Source of the DNA: Natronogracilivirga saccharolytica
GTDB lineage: Bacteria; Bacteroidota; Rhodothermia; Balneolales; Natronogracilivirgulaceae
DNA length: 64,000 nt
Reading direction: 5' to 3'
Assembly (NCBI RefSeq): GCF_017921895.1
Contig: NZ_JAFIDN010000004.1
Span: 186,001 to 250,000 of the forward strand
Each line of letters starts with the position of its first letter. Positions within the stretch are counted from its first letter, which is position 1. The notes under the pieces are model-generated. The model was not told the origin of the DNA. It made no database searches and saw nothing but the letters and a program-made list of their open reading frames with translations. This document shows, in pieces, positions 51,535 through 60,571 of the stretch. Both the position numbers and the translations under genes were made by a program.

Positions 51535-51774
51535 TCAGGAGATTTTGCCTTTCAGGTAGGTAATGGCATCTCCGACGGTTGCGATGTTTTCGGCATCTTC
51601 ATCGGGTATGCTGATATCAAACTCTTTTTCGAACTCCATGATAAGTTCCACCGTGTCCAGTGAATCGGCACCAAGATCGTTGGTGAAGTTGGCTTCGTTT
51701 CCAACTTCTGACTCATCTACACCGAGTTTGTCAACAATAATGGATTTTACTTTTGCATCTATATCTTTCGACAT
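51535..51774 (-). CDS. acpP: acyl carrier protein
   Basis: 79 residues, strongly acidic. The phosphopantetheine Ser is in [20 protein letters not shown]. It carries acyl chains for the Fab enzymes encoded next to it. It lies between fabG (124 bp upstream) and fabF (21 bp downstream), and has a promoter candidate in the upstream gap. Confidence 0.98.
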   Translation of the reverse strand: MSKDIDAKVKSIIVDKLGVDESEVGNEANFTNDLGADSLDTVELIMEFEKEFDISIPDEDAENIATVGDAITYLKGKIS

Positions 51775-51854
51775 AATGTTACCTGTGTGTTGTGGTTATC
51801 TGTTTGATTTCGCGATTTATGGAAAGTACCAATGGGCTCGCTTAAATGCCTTTT

Positions 51855-51883
51855 ATAATAAAAATAGATTACAGCTAAATCAA
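51855..51883 (-). promoter_or_regulatory. candidate acpP promoter
   Basis: Read on the minus strand, TTGATT (51883-51878) is followed after exactly 17 bp by TATTAT (51860-51855), a good sigma-70-type pair. It lies in the 124-bp gap between fabG and acpP, with the acpP start about 80 bp further on. It would allow extra transcription of acpP, whose product is needed in large amounts. Confidence 0.5.
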
Positions 51884-51898
51884 CTTAATAGGTTGATA

Positions 51899-52660
51899 TT
51901 ACATGGCCATTCCGCCATCTACCTGAATAACGGCTCCTGTAATGTAGGAAGAAGCATCTGAAGCCAGAAAAGTAACCGCATCTGCAACCTCTTCGGGTTT
52001 GCCGGACCTTCCCAGAGGTATGCTGTCTTCAATGCTTTTCAAAACCTTTTCGTCCAGATTGCCCGTCATTTCCGTGGCTATGTACCCGGGAGCAATAACA
52101 TTCACACGAATGCCCCTGGAAGCAATTTCTTTTGCCAGAGATTTGGAAAAACCAGTAATTCCGGCCTTGGATGCAGCATAATTTGTTTGTCCGGCATTCC
52201 CTGCAATTCCCACGACGGATCCGATATTGACAATCGATCCCGACCTGGCTTTCATCATCGGACGAATCGCCGCTTTGGAATAATTGAAGACACTTTTCAG
52301 ATTAGTATGGATGACATCGTCCCACTGCTCCTCTTTCATCCTCATAATGAGGGTGTCTTTGGTGATTCCGGCGTTGTTAACCAGGATATCAAAACTTCCC
52401 ATTTCTGCCTGAACAGTTTCGATCACCTCTTCAGCCTTTGAAAAACTGACGGCATCGGCCTGTACAGCAACTGATTTGCGCCCCATTTTCCTTATGCTGC
52501 TCACAACTTCTTCGGCAGCTTCAGCAGATCTGGCATAGGTAATGAGCACATCAGCTCCGGCTTCTGCAAGTCTCAGGGCTATGGCTTTGCCAATCCCTCT
52601 GCTGCCTCCTGTTACTATGGCCGCTTTGCCATGCAATGTAAAGTTATTATCCGAACTCAT
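51899..52660 (-). CDS. fabG: 3-oxoacyl-ACP reductase
   Basis: 253 residues, SDR family. It has the NADPH-binding GGSRGIGKAIALRLAEAGADV, the NNAGITKDTLIMRM segment, catalytic Ser in NIGSVVGIAGNAGQ, and YAASKAGITGFSKSLA (Tyr and Lys). It reduces 3-oxoacyl-ACP in each elongation cycle. It follows fabD by 28 bp. Confidence 0.96.
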   Translation of the reverse strand: MSSDNNFTLHGKAAIVTGGSRGIGKAIALRLAEAGADVLITYARSAEAAEEVVSSIRKMGRKSVAVQADAVSFSKAEEVIETVQAEMGSFDILVNNAGITKDTLIMRMKEEQWDDVIHTNLKSVFNYSKAAIRPMMKARSGSIVNIGSVVGIAGNAGQTNYAASKAGITGFSKSLAKEIASRGIRVNVIAPGYIATEMTGNLDEKVLKSIEDSIPLGRSGKPEEVADAVTFLASDASSYITGAVIQVDGGMAM

Positions 52661-52688
52661 GTTATCTTCTATTAGTTAACAATTAATT

Positions 52689-53576
52689 TCAGTTGAAACC
52701 GGAAATCTCAACACCGGTCAGTGTCCGTTTGACCAGCCCCTGCAAAACATTGCCTGATCCGATTTCAATAAAATGGCGGGTGCCATCCCTGTGCATTTGC
52801 TCTAGTGTCTGTGTCCAGCGCACCGGGTTAAGGAGCTGCTTCTTTAAGTTTTCTTTCAGTACGGCCGGATCCGTTGAGCCAGTTCCGGTCACATTGGAAT
52901 AAACTGCGGCTTGCGGCTCAGCAAAATCAAGAGTATCAATTGTTTTATCCAGTTCCTGTTTGGCCGGATCCATCAAAACAGAATGAAATCCCCCGCTTAC
53001 GGGCAGTTTTTTCACAATTTTCGCCCCTGCACTTTTCATCTGTTCCATTGCCTGTTCCACCAGGCCCGAATGTCCGGATATGACAAGCTGTCCTTTGGTA
53101 TTGTAATTGGCGGGTACAACTACCTCGTCCGATTCTTCAGAGCATTTGGAACATATTTCTTCTACTGTGCTGTCATCCAGGCCGATAATCGCAGCCATGG
53201 CCCCGGGCTGCTTTTCTGCAGCGTACTGCATCAGCTCTCCTCTTCGTCCCACAGCTTTCAAAGCATCTTCAAATGCAATAACACCTGCGGCCGTCAGCGC
53301 GGTATATTCACCCAGACTATGTCCGGCAAGCATGTCCGGCTTGTGGCCGAGTGTCTCAAACAGCGCATAGGAATGGAGAAAAAGGGCTGGCTGTGTGTAT
53401 CTGGTCTGTGTAAGGGTATCATCAGGGCCATTGAACATTACATCGGTAAGTGAGTAACCGAGAATCTCATCGGCCTGATCGCACCGTTTTTTAAAATCCG
53501 GCTGAAACCGGTAATGATCCGCTCCCATTCCTGTTTTCTGGGAACCCTGCCCCGGGAAAAGATATGCTTTTTTCAT
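52689..53576 (-). CDS. fabD: malonyl-CoA:ACP transacylase
   Basis: 295 residues from Met 53576 (MKKAYLFPGQGSQKTGMG). A start at 53600 would overlap fabH and add eight residues not typical of the family. The catalytic Ser is in LAGHSLGEYTALTAAG; the His is in SGGFHSVLMDPA. It loads malonate onto ACP. It lies between fabH and fabG. Confidence 0.95.
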   Translation of the reverse strand: MKKAYLFPGQGSQKTGMGADHYRFQPDFKKRCDQADEILGYSLTDVMFNGPDDTLTQTRYTQPALFLHSYALFETLGHKPDMLAGHSLGEYTALTAAGVIAFEDALKAVGRRGELMQYAAEKQPGAMAAIIGLDDSTVEEICSKCSEESDEVVVPANYNTKGQLVISGHSGLVEQAMEQMKSAGAKIVKKLPVSGGFHSVLMDPAKQELDKTIDTLDFAEPQAAVYSNVTGTGSTDPAVLKENLKKQLLNPVRWTQTLEQMHRDGTRHFIEIGSGNVLQGLVKRTLTGVEISGFN

Positions 53577-53587
53577 ATCGAGCTTAT

Positions 53588-54580
53588 TTACATTGACCAT
53601 TTGACATAGCTTGCACCCCAGGTATAACCACCCCCGAAGGCAACGAGTACGAGATTGTCCCCTTTGTTGAGCTTGTCCTTCCAGTCATAAAGGCAAAGCG
53701 GAATCGTGGCAGCAGTTGTATTTCCGTATTTCTCAATATTGATCATCACTTTGCTTTTGTCAAGATCCATCCTGCGGGCGGTGGCATCAATAATCCGGAG
53801 ATTTGCCTGATGTGGAACAAGCCAGTCAATATCATCGGCCGAAAGATTGTTTTTTTTCATTATTGCTTCGGAAACATCAGCCATTCCTTCGGTTGCGCGC
53901 TTGAATACCGGCCGGCCATCCTGCCTGATATAATGCATTTTTTTCTCAACGGTCTCATGTGTGGCAGGATTTATACTTCCTCCTCCGGCCTGGATGAGTG
54001 CTTTGGCTCCTTCAGCAGATGACTGCATGATATGATCGATGACTCCGTTTTCGTCATCTGACGGCTCCAGCAATACGCCCGCGGCCGCATCCCCGAACAA
54101 TATGCAGGTGGTCCGGTCAGTAAAGTCCACAATAGAGCTCATTTTATCAGAACCGATAACCAGAACTTTTTTATAGCGGCCGGATTCGATCATGGTAGTA
54201 CCCGTGGTCAAAGCATACAAAAATCCGGAACAGGCGGCGGACAGATCATAAGCAAATGCACTATGAGCTCCAATCATGGTTTGAGCCAGGCAGGCGGTAG
54301 CCGGAAACATATAGTCCGGTGTAACTGTGGCCACAATAATGGCATCAATTTCATCAGCCGAAATGTTCCGCTGTTCAAGAATCTCTTTAGCGGCTTCAGC
54401 TGCCATGAATGCTGATGCCTTTTCCGGATCTTTCAAAAGTCGTCGTTCTGAAATGCCGGTTCTGGTCCTTATCCATTCATCATTGGTCTCGACCATTGTT
54501 TCCAGCTCTTTATTGGTCAGGACATAATCCGGCACATAATGCCCCACAGCGGAAATTTTCGCTCTAGTATTTGATTTCAT
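53588..54580 (-). CDS. fabH: 3-oxoacyl-ACP synthase III
   Basis: 330 residues from Met 54580 (MKSNTRAKISAVGHYVPDYVLTNKELE), the typical KASIII start; a further Met at 54622 gives a non-conserved extension. It shows the catalytic Cys in LSAACSGFLYAL, His in VPHQANLRII, and Asn in NIEKYGNTTAATIPL. It starts fatty-acid synthesis by condensing acyl-CoA with malonyl-ACP. It follows plsX by 50 bp. Confidence 0.96.
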   Translation of the reverse strand: MKSNTRAKISAVGHYVPDYVLTNKELETMVETNDEWIRTRTGISERRLLKDPEKASAFMAAEAAKEILEQRNISADEIDAIIVATVTPDYMFPATACLAQTMIGAHSAFAYDLSAACSGFLYALTTGTTMIESGRYKKVLVIGSDKMSSIVDFTDRTTCILFGDAAAGVLLEPSDDENGVIDHIMQSSAEGAKALIQAGGGSINPATHETVEKKMHYIRQDGRPVFKRATEGMADVSEAIMKKNNLSADDIDWLVPHQANLRIIDATARRMDLDKSKVMINIEKYGNTTAATIPLCLYDWKDKLNKGDNLVLVAFGGGYTWGASYVKWSM

Positions 54581-54630
54581 ATATGTGTATATCGCGATTA
54601 ACGTATCCGGGATACGTTTCAATTACAGTC

Positions 54631-55614
54631 CTATGCAATTGATGTAATAATCTTTTTATTGATATCAATTTCTGCCATCCGGGCAGCGTTTACGATCATA
54701 TTTTTTATGGCCTCCGGAGAGCTGCCGCCGTGTCCCACCATACTGATGCCATTCACACCAAGAAAAGGCACCCCCCCGACAGCCTGGTAATCAAATGGTG
54801 CAAAGGCTTCTTTCAAAAGACCTCCAACGAGCTTTTTTTGCTCGCCGTCAATCTGATTTTTTTTCATAGCTGCAAAAAGCAGTGTTTGCAGTGCCTCGGG
54901 AATCGATTCGCCAAATTTCAGAAGGATGTTACCGGTGATGCCGTCACAAACAAAAACATCGGCATTGCCTGCCAGAATATCACGTCCTTCGATATTACCG
55001 ACGAAGCTTGGCAGAGCCTCGAGCAACTGGTGCGCTTTTTTGAGCGTTTCCGAACCCTTTTCTTTTTCCTCTCCAACATTCAGCAAGCCAACACGCGGGG
55101 TTTCAATTCCCATGATGTCACTGGCAAATATTTTGCCCATAATACCAAATTGAAACAGCATTTCCGGCTTGACCTCCAGATTGGCTCCGGCGTCTATCAT
55201 CAGACCCTGGCCTTTGATCGTTGGAAAGAAAGTGGCTATGGTCGGACGAATAATTCCGTCGAGTCTGCCAAGAATAAAGGCGGACGCTGCCATCAGTGCT
55301 CCGGTATTTCCGGCACTTACAAAACCGTTAACCATCCCTTTCTGATGCATGCCAAGACCAACCACAATTGATGAGCGTGTCTTGGTTTTTACGGCCTGCG
55401 CAGGCGACTCATCCATCCCGATAATTTCCGGAGCATCATGAACCGTCAGTCGGTCTTCAGGATAATCAAGACCCTCAAGCTCCTTTCTGACCGGAGCTTC
55501 GGGTCCGACCAGGCAAACGGAAATATGAGCGTTTTCATTAACAGCCTGAATGGCACCCTTGACAGGGTTTTCCGGTTGAAAATCTCCACCTGCAGCGTCG
55601 ACAGCAATTTTCAT
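54631..55614 (-). CDS. plsX: phosphate acyltransferase PlsX
   Basis: 327 residues from Met 55614 (MKIAVDAAGGDFQPENPVKGA); a Met two codons upstream is also possible. It has NTGALMAASAFILGRLDGIIRP, VGLLNVGEEKEKGSE and FVCDGITGNILLKFGE. It turns acyl-ACP into acyl-phosphate for phospholipid synthesis. Usual neighbours rpmF upstream and fabH downstream support the call. Confidence 0.96.
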   Translation of the reverse strand: MKIAVDAAGGDFQPENPVKGAIQAVNENAHISVCLVGPEAPVRKELEGLDYPEDRLTVHDAPEIIGMDESPAQAVKTKTRSSIVVGLGMHQKGMVNGFVSAGNTGALMAASAFILGRLDGIIRPTIATFFPTIKGQGLMIDAGANLEVKPEMLFQFGIMGKIFASDIMGIETPRVGLLNVGEEKEKGSETLKKAHQLLEALPSFVGNIEGRDILAGNADVFVCDGITGNILLKFGESIPEALQTLLFAAMKKNQIDGEQKKLVGGLLKEAFAPFDYQAVGGVPFLGVNGISMVGHGGSSPEAIKNMIVNAARMAEIDINKKIITSIA

Positions 55615-55685
55615 AATCAAAAGTTAGATGTAATATTAACCTGGTTTAACTGAACCTGGCGGAAGTTGTGACTTCTCGAATAAAA

Positions 55686-55871
55686 TCAGACCTCGGATGC
55701 TGCTTTTATCACCTGCCGCCCGCGATAGTATCCGCATTCAGCGCATGCCCGGTGACGCTGATGAACAGCTCCGCAGTTCGGACATTCTGTGAGTGTAGCT
55801 TCGCCAAGATTCTTGTGCGTTCTGCGCTTGTCACGGCGGGCTTTGGATGTTTTTCGTTTTGGATGTGCCAT
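55686..55871 (-). CDS. rpmF: 50S ribosomal protein L32
   Basis: 61 residues. It starts MAHPKRKTSKARRDKRR and has the zinc-ribbon cysteines CPNC and CAEC. It is small and basic. It sits 8 bp after the DUF177 gene, ahead of plsX, a widely conserved arrangement in bacteria. Confidence 0.98.
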   Translation of the reverse strand: MAHPKRKTSKARRDKRRTHKNLGEATLTECPNCGAVHQRHRACAECGYYRGRQVIKAASEV

Positions 55872-55879
55872 TGGTCAAC

Positions 55880-56386
55880 TTAATTTTTTTGTATTTGCTG
55901 TTTCAATTTAGCCAGTGCATCCCATCTCGGATCATGGTCTTCGGAATCCGGATCACTGCCATAGCTGGCTTCAAATCCGGTTATTTCACCTTTTTTTATA
56001 TATCTGGGATGCAATTTTTTTATTGGAATACTCAGTAACACGGTATCACGGATTTCCCTGGAAATGTCGATCTGGTTCTGGGCAGGGTCCAGCCTGCGCA
56101 GGGTACCGCTCAGTTCCTCCTTTTCATCCTCAACATTCACTTGAAATACCACCTCGTATGTGCCTTCCAGTTCGGTCTGAAATACTTCCAGTGACCGGTC
56201 GCAGGTAAATGCAGCTTCCGTAACCACATGACACTCAATTCTGAGGTTGTCATCCTGCTTGTTGAACCGCATGGAAAGCCTGATCCTGCTGATAGCGGAA
56301 TCCTCGATATCGAGATCCTCCGCTTCCAGCATCAGCTGATCATTTGACACGCCTTTGGGTATTTCGTTAAATCGAAATGAAACCAT
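55880..56386 (-). CDS. DUF177 (YceD) family protein
   Basis: 168 residues. It begins with the MVSFRFNEIPKGVSNDQL pattern and has AAFTCDRSLEVFQTELEGTYEVVF, with one Cys of the usual pair. It ends in the family motif DPRWDALAKLKQQIQ. YceD is tied by genetic position to rpmF and has been linked to 23S rRNA maturation in plants and bacteria. It is the gene directly before rpmF, as expected. Confidence 0.9.
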   Translation of the reverse strand: MVSFRFNEIPKGVSNDQLMLEAEDLDIEDSAISRIRLSMRFNKQDDNLRIECHVVTEAAFTCDRSLEVFQTELEGTYEVVFQVNVEDEKEELSGTLRRLDPAQNQIDISREIRDTVLLSIPIKKLHPRYIKKGEITGFEASYGSDPDSEDHDPRWDALAKLKQQIQKN

Positions 56387-56449
56387 GAATACAATGAAAG
56401 GTTTTACGAAAGCTTCTAAAATTAGGAAATTATGCAGTCACAAACAATC

Positions 56450-57091
56450 CTATGAAAATAAACCAAACCTTCTCTGTTCGATCATCTCGATTACTTTTCC
56501 CAGATCTTCTTTGTTGTTGACAAAATCCAGATGATCTGTGTCTATAATGAGTTTTTCATAGGGATAGCGGCTGATCCAGTCTTCATACAACGTGTTCAGC
56601 CTTTCAAGGTATTCGATGCGTATGGTGCTCTCGTAATCTCTGCCCCTTTGCTGAATCTGCCGGACCAGCGTCGGAACCTCAGCCCTGAGATAGATCAAAA
56701 GATTTGGGGGGGTCAGGAACTCCAGCATTTCATGAAACAGGTTGCTGTAGTTTTCAAAATCACGCTTGCTCATCAGCCCCATCTGATACAGATTCTTGGC
56801 AAATATCTCCACATCCTCGTATATCGTACGATCCTGGATAAAGCTGTTCTGAGTACGCACGATTTCTTTCTGACTGCGGAATCTGCTGGATAAAAAATAC
56901 ACCTGAAGATTGAAGCTCCAGCGCCTCATATCATCGTAGAAATCCGACAAATAGGGATTGTCATCTACCGACTCGTAATAGGCCTTCCATTTAAAATGCT
57001 GCGCAAGAAGGGTTGTCAGTGATGATTTACCGGCTCCGATATTGCCTGCAATGGCGTAGTATGAAAAGTCCTGTTTTTTACTGTCCGTCAT
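56450..57091 (-). CDS. deoxynucleoside kinase
   Basis: 213 residues. The P-loop is YYAIAGNIGAGKSSLTTLLAQ at the N-terminus. ERS-like residues appear in QDRTIYEDVEIFAKNL, and the LID/substrate region in QIQQRGRDYESTIRIEYLERLN. It is close to the dGK/dAK family that phosphorylates deoxyadenosine or deoxyguanosine. It lies 3 bp downstream of pgi and 63 bp before the DUF177 gene. Confidence 0.88.
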   Translation of the reverse strand: MTDSKKQDFSYYAIAGNIGAGKSSLTTLLAQHFKWKAYYESVDDNPYLSDFYDDMRRWSFNLQVYFLSSRFRSQKEIVRTQNSFIQDRTIYEDVEIFAKNLYQMGLMSKRDFENYSNLFHEMLEFLTPPNLLIYLRAEVPTLVRQIQQRGRDYESTIRIEYLERLNTLYEDWISRYPYEKLIIDTDHLDFVNNKEDLGKVIEMIEQRRFGLFS

Positions 57092-57094
57092 GTG

Positions 57095-58390
57095 CTACCC
57101 GTTATTCCTGCCAAGCAGGTGATACATTTCTTTTTTGTAGGCTTCCACTCCCGGCTGATCGAATGGATTTTCATCCAATGCATAGACAAAGATGGCCGTA
57201 GCAAGTTCGAAATAGTAGATTGCATATCCCAGAGAGTGCGCGTCGAGTTGGCTCATATATCCGGTGAATATCGGAACTCCGCCTTCCAGATGCGCCTGCT
57301 GCGTTCCCTGCAATGCTTTTTCATTGACGTGTTCCATGCTCTTTCCGGACAGATAGTTCAGACCATCATAATTCCGGTTGTCCTTATCAATAATTACTGT
57401 CTGTCCCGTATCGTCCACGACAAGGAACGTCTCAACCATATTACGGGGTCCATCCTGTACCATCTGGCCGATACTGTGAAGATCTGTTGAGTATTGAGCC
57501 ACTGCAGGAAACATTCCTTTACCGTTTTTCCCTTCACTTTCACCGTAAAGCTGCTGGAGCCACCCCCCCATTGATGTCAGCGCTGGTTCAAAAGAGGCTA
57601 TCAGATCAATCGCGTAGCCATTTTTGTATAGTGCATACCGGGCTGAAACGTAGTCCAGAAGATTGCTGCGATCTTTATTCAAATCCTGATAGGCAGAAAC
57701 AGCCCCGTAAACGAGTTGCTTGACATCAATACCGGCCACGGCAATTGGAAGAAGACCGACAGGAGTCAGAACTGAAAAGCGGCCTCCCACATCATCAGGA
57801 AGTATGAACTTTCGGTATCCGTAAGCCTTAATAATTTTGTTGAGGGCACCGCCATCCTTGCTGGTAGTGCAAAAAATTCTGGAAACAGCTTCATCTCCGT
57901 ACTGATCATGCATCCACTTGCGAAGAACACGGAAGGCAATCGCCGTCTCCATGGTTGTTCCCGATTTGGATATTACATTCAGGTATACCTGTTTGGGGCT
58001 GCCATCACTTTTCGGCTTTTCGAGGTGCCTGATCAGCTGCCGGAGGTAACGCCCTGAAATATGGTGTCCGGCATAGACAATTTCAGGACCACTGTCATCG
58101 AATTCAGGCTTCAGTGCATCGATGACAGCCTTGGCCCCCAGATATGAGCCGCCGATACCGCACACGATGAATACATCGGCCTTCTGATGAATTTCTGCAC
58201 CGATAGCATCCATGTTTTCAAGAAGCGCATCATTTGGTTTTTGAAGAATATCCTGCCAGCCAAGCCACCCGGAACCTTTGCCTGTTCTGTTGTCCAGATC
58301 TTCTGAAGACTGCTGTACGGTTTTCCTGGCTTCCCGGAGCGCTTTTTCATCTGTAAAACGCTCCGTTTTCTGAATGTCGATATGAAACAT
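57095..58390 (-). CDS. pgi: glucose-6-phosphate isomerase
   Basis: 431 residues, the short bacterial form. It interconverts glucose-6-phosphate and fructose-6-phosphate. It has VCGIGGSYLGAKAVIDAL, VISKSGTTMETAIAFRVLR (phosphosugar site), DDVGGRFSVLTPVGLLPIAVAG and GYMSQLDAHSLGYAIYYFE. It lies directly after pfkA (16 bp), so the first steps of glycolysis are co-encoded. Confidence 0.94.
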   Translation of the reverse strand: MFHIDIQKTERFTDEKALREARKTVQQSSEDLDNRTGKGSGWLGWQDILQKPNDALLENMDAIGAEIHQKADVFIVCGIGGSYLGAKAVIDALKPEFDDSGPEIVYAGHHISGRYLRQLIRHLEKPKSDGSPKQVYLNVISKSGTTMETAIAFRVLRKWMHDQYGDEAVSRIFCTTSKDGGALNKIIKAYGYRKFILPDDVGGRFSVLTPVGLLPIAVAGIDVKQLVYGAVSAYQDLNKDRSNLLDYVSARYALYKNGYAIDLIASFEPALTSMGGWLQQLYGESEGKNGKGMFPAVAQYSTDLHSIGQMVQDGPRNMVETFLVVDDTGQTVIIDKDNRNYDGLNYLSGKSMEHVNEKALQGTQQAHLEGGVPIFTGYMSQLDAHSLGYAIYYFELATAIFVYALDENPFDQPGVEAYKKEMYHLLGRNNG

Positions 58391-58406
58391 AATATGTGTT
58401 GCTTAC

Positions 58407-59384
58407 TTAGCTCAGAACTTTTGCAAGTTCAAGCAGTTCATAATTAAGGCTTTTCTTTTTAGACCAGGTGTTTTTCATCGGGGTCAGCTTGAGCTTGTTG
58501 TTCACAACTCCAACCATTATGCTGGAATGACCATCCACAAGAGCCTGTACTGCCGCACTTCCCAGCCTGCTTGCCAATACCCGGTCCCTGGATGTGGGTG
58601 CTCCGCCTCTCTGAATGTGCCCGAGCACACTTACCCGCATCTCATATTTCTCGAAATCATCCTTAAGGTTTTCCGCCAGTTTGATAGCGCCTCCGGTTTC
58701 ATCCCCTTCAGCTACGATTACCAGACTGCTTCTTCTCTGTACCTTGAAGACCTCATTCAGTGATTCCCTGACGTCATCGACTCTGGAAACTGCTTCTGGA
58801 AGCAGAATCAACTCGGCACCGGTGGCAATACCCGTTTCCAAAGCAATAAAACCTGCTTCTCTTCCCATGACTTCGACCAGAAACAGTCGTTCATGCGCAT
58901 CGGCGGTGTCCCTGATTTTGTCGATGGCATCAATGGCCGTATTCATCGCCGTGTCGTAACCGATTGTTTCGTCGGTTCCCGAGAGATCGTTGTCGATGGT
59001 CCCGGGCACCCCGACTACGGGAAGACCGAATTCCTGATAAAGCTCTGTTGCACCTCGGAATGTTCCGTCACCGCCAATGGCTACAATGGCATCAATATTA
59101 TCTGCTTTTAAATTTTCTATGGCTTTTTTGCGACCTTCATACTCCCGGAAATCTTTGGACCGGGCTGATTTTAGTATGGTTCCGCCGCGCTGAATGATGT
59201 TGGATACCGAGTGGTCTTCCATCTCAACAAAATCATTGTCAATCATTCCCTGGTAACCGTAACGAATGCCAGCGACAGTGATATCGTTACTTAAAGCAGT
59301 TCTTACTGCGGCTCTGACGGCAGCGTTCATTCCCGGGGAGTCTCCCCCGCTCGTAAAAACGGCAATTCGTTTTATTGTTTTCAA
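58407..59384 (-). CDS. pfkA: ATP-dependent 6-phosphofructokinase
   Basis: 325 residues if started at TTG 59384, which gives MKTIKRIAVFTSGGDSPGMNAAVR, the classic PfkA N-terminus and length. An in-frame ATG at 59450 would add 22 unusual residues (MCYILYTGKFSRISDIKSREKT). It has IVAIGGDGTFRGA, GVPGTIDNDLSGTDETIGYDTA (catalytic Asp), EVMGREAGFIAL and GHIQRGGAPTSRDRV. It phosphorylates fructose-6-phosphate. It is the first gene of the long minus-strand run and is divergent from the polyprenyl synthase gene. Confidence 0.9.
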   Translation of the reverse strand: MKTIKRIAVFTSGGDSPGMNAAVRAAVRTALSNDITVAGIRYGYQGMIDNDFVEMEDHSVSNIIQRGGTILKSARSKDFREYEGRKKAIENLKADNIDAIVAIGGDGTFRGATELYQEFGLPVVGVPGTIDNDLSGTDETIGYDTAMNTAIDAIDKIRDTADAHERLFLVEVMGREAGFIALETGIATGAELILLPEAVSRVDDVRESLNEVFKVQRRSSLVIVAEGDETGGAIKLAENLKDDFEKYEMRVSVLGHIQRGGAPTSRDRVLASRLGSAAVQALVDGHSSIMVGVVNNKLKLTPMKNTWSKKKSLNYELLELAKVLS

Positions 59385-59551
59385 TGTCTTTTCTCGAGAT
59401 TTTATGTCTGAAATTCTGCTAAATTTGCCCGTGTACAGAATGTAGCACAAAGCAGTTACATATTAAGGCCACCAGATCACATTTAAAGTGGCATATAGGT
59501 CAAACCGGCCGAAAGATACCAAAAAATGTTCAAAATGATCAGTAGTTTTGC

Positions 59552-60571
59552 ATGACTCAACAGGCAACGGAGAATATCATCAACAATAACAGCACTTCAA
59601 TAACATCGCTTGAGCAAATACAAAAGCCGATCGCAGCTGAGCTCAGTGATTTCAAAAAACATTTTCGTGAAAATCTGAAAACCGATGTGTTTCTTCTGAA
59701 CCGAATCATCAATTACCTTCTGCGAATGAAGGGAAAAGAGCTGCGGCCCACCCTCGTGCTTCTTTCGGCAAAACTGTGCGGTGACATTACCGGGCGCACG
59801 TATACGGCAGCAACAATGATCGAGCTGCTTCACACCGCCACACTGATCCACGACGATGTGGTTGATGAAGCCGACAGGCGAAGAGGTCTGCTCAGTATAA
59901 ACAAAGTCTGGAAAAATAAAGCCAGTGTGCTTTTAGGTGATTTTCTGCTTGCAAAAGGCCTTCTGGTAGCTGTCGACTCAGAGGAAACAGAGCTGCTGAA
60001 AGCACTGTCAACAGCAGTCAAGCGTATGAGCGAAGGTGAATTGCGGCAACTGAAAGCATCCAAGCTTCAGAATATGACGGAAGAGAAATATTACCGCATT
60101 ATCACCGAAAAAACCGGAAGTTTACTGGTAGCCTGCTGCGAATGCGGTGCGATCAGTACATCGGTTGATGAGCCAACGCGTCAGAGAATGCGGGACATCG
60201 GCCATCACATCGGCCTTGCATTTCAGATCAGGGACGACCTGCTTGACTACAGCCACCGTGAGACCGGCAAGTCATCCGGTAATGACATCATCGAACGGAA
60301 AATAACACTTCCGTTCATTGCGGCACTTGATAAATCGGGCATGCTTGAGGCCCGCAAAATGCGATGGCTTTACAGAAAAAAAAAGAAAGGTGATGAAGAT
60401 GTCAGCAGAATCAGGGAATTTGTAAATAAAAACGGAGGATTGACATATGCACATCAAAAAATGGAAGAGCATGCCGGGAAAGCCCTGATCCTGCTTTCTG
60501 AATTCCCTGAATCCGAAACACGTGACCTCTTCTCCGAGCTTATCCGGTTTGTTATCTACAGAAAAAAATAA
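59552..60571 (+). CDS. polyprenyl diphosphate synthase
   Basis: 339 residues, long-chain prenyltransferase. The first Asp-rich motif is LIHDDVVDEADRRRG; the second is FQIRDDLLDYSHRETGK. A KGKELRPTLVLLSAKL region binds isopentenyl diphosphate. It probably makes octa- or heptaprenyl diphosphate for quinones. The next gene begins inside its 3' end. Confidence 0.92.
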   Translation: MTQQATENIINNNSTSITSLEQIQKPIAAELSDFKKHFRENLKTDVFLLNRIINYLLRMKGKELRPTLVLLSAKLCGDITGRTYTAATMIELLHTATLIHDDVVDEADRRRGLLSINKVWKNKASVLLGDFLLAKGLLVAVDSEETELLKALSTAVKRMSEGELRQLKASKLQNMTEEKYYRIITEKTGSLLVACCECGAISTSVDEPTRQRMRDIGHHIGLAFQIRDDLLDYSHRETGKSSGNDIIERKITLPFIAALDKSGMLEARKMRWLYRKKKKGDEDVSRIREFVNKNGGLTYAHQKMEEHAGKALILLSEFPESETRDLFSELIRFVIYRKK

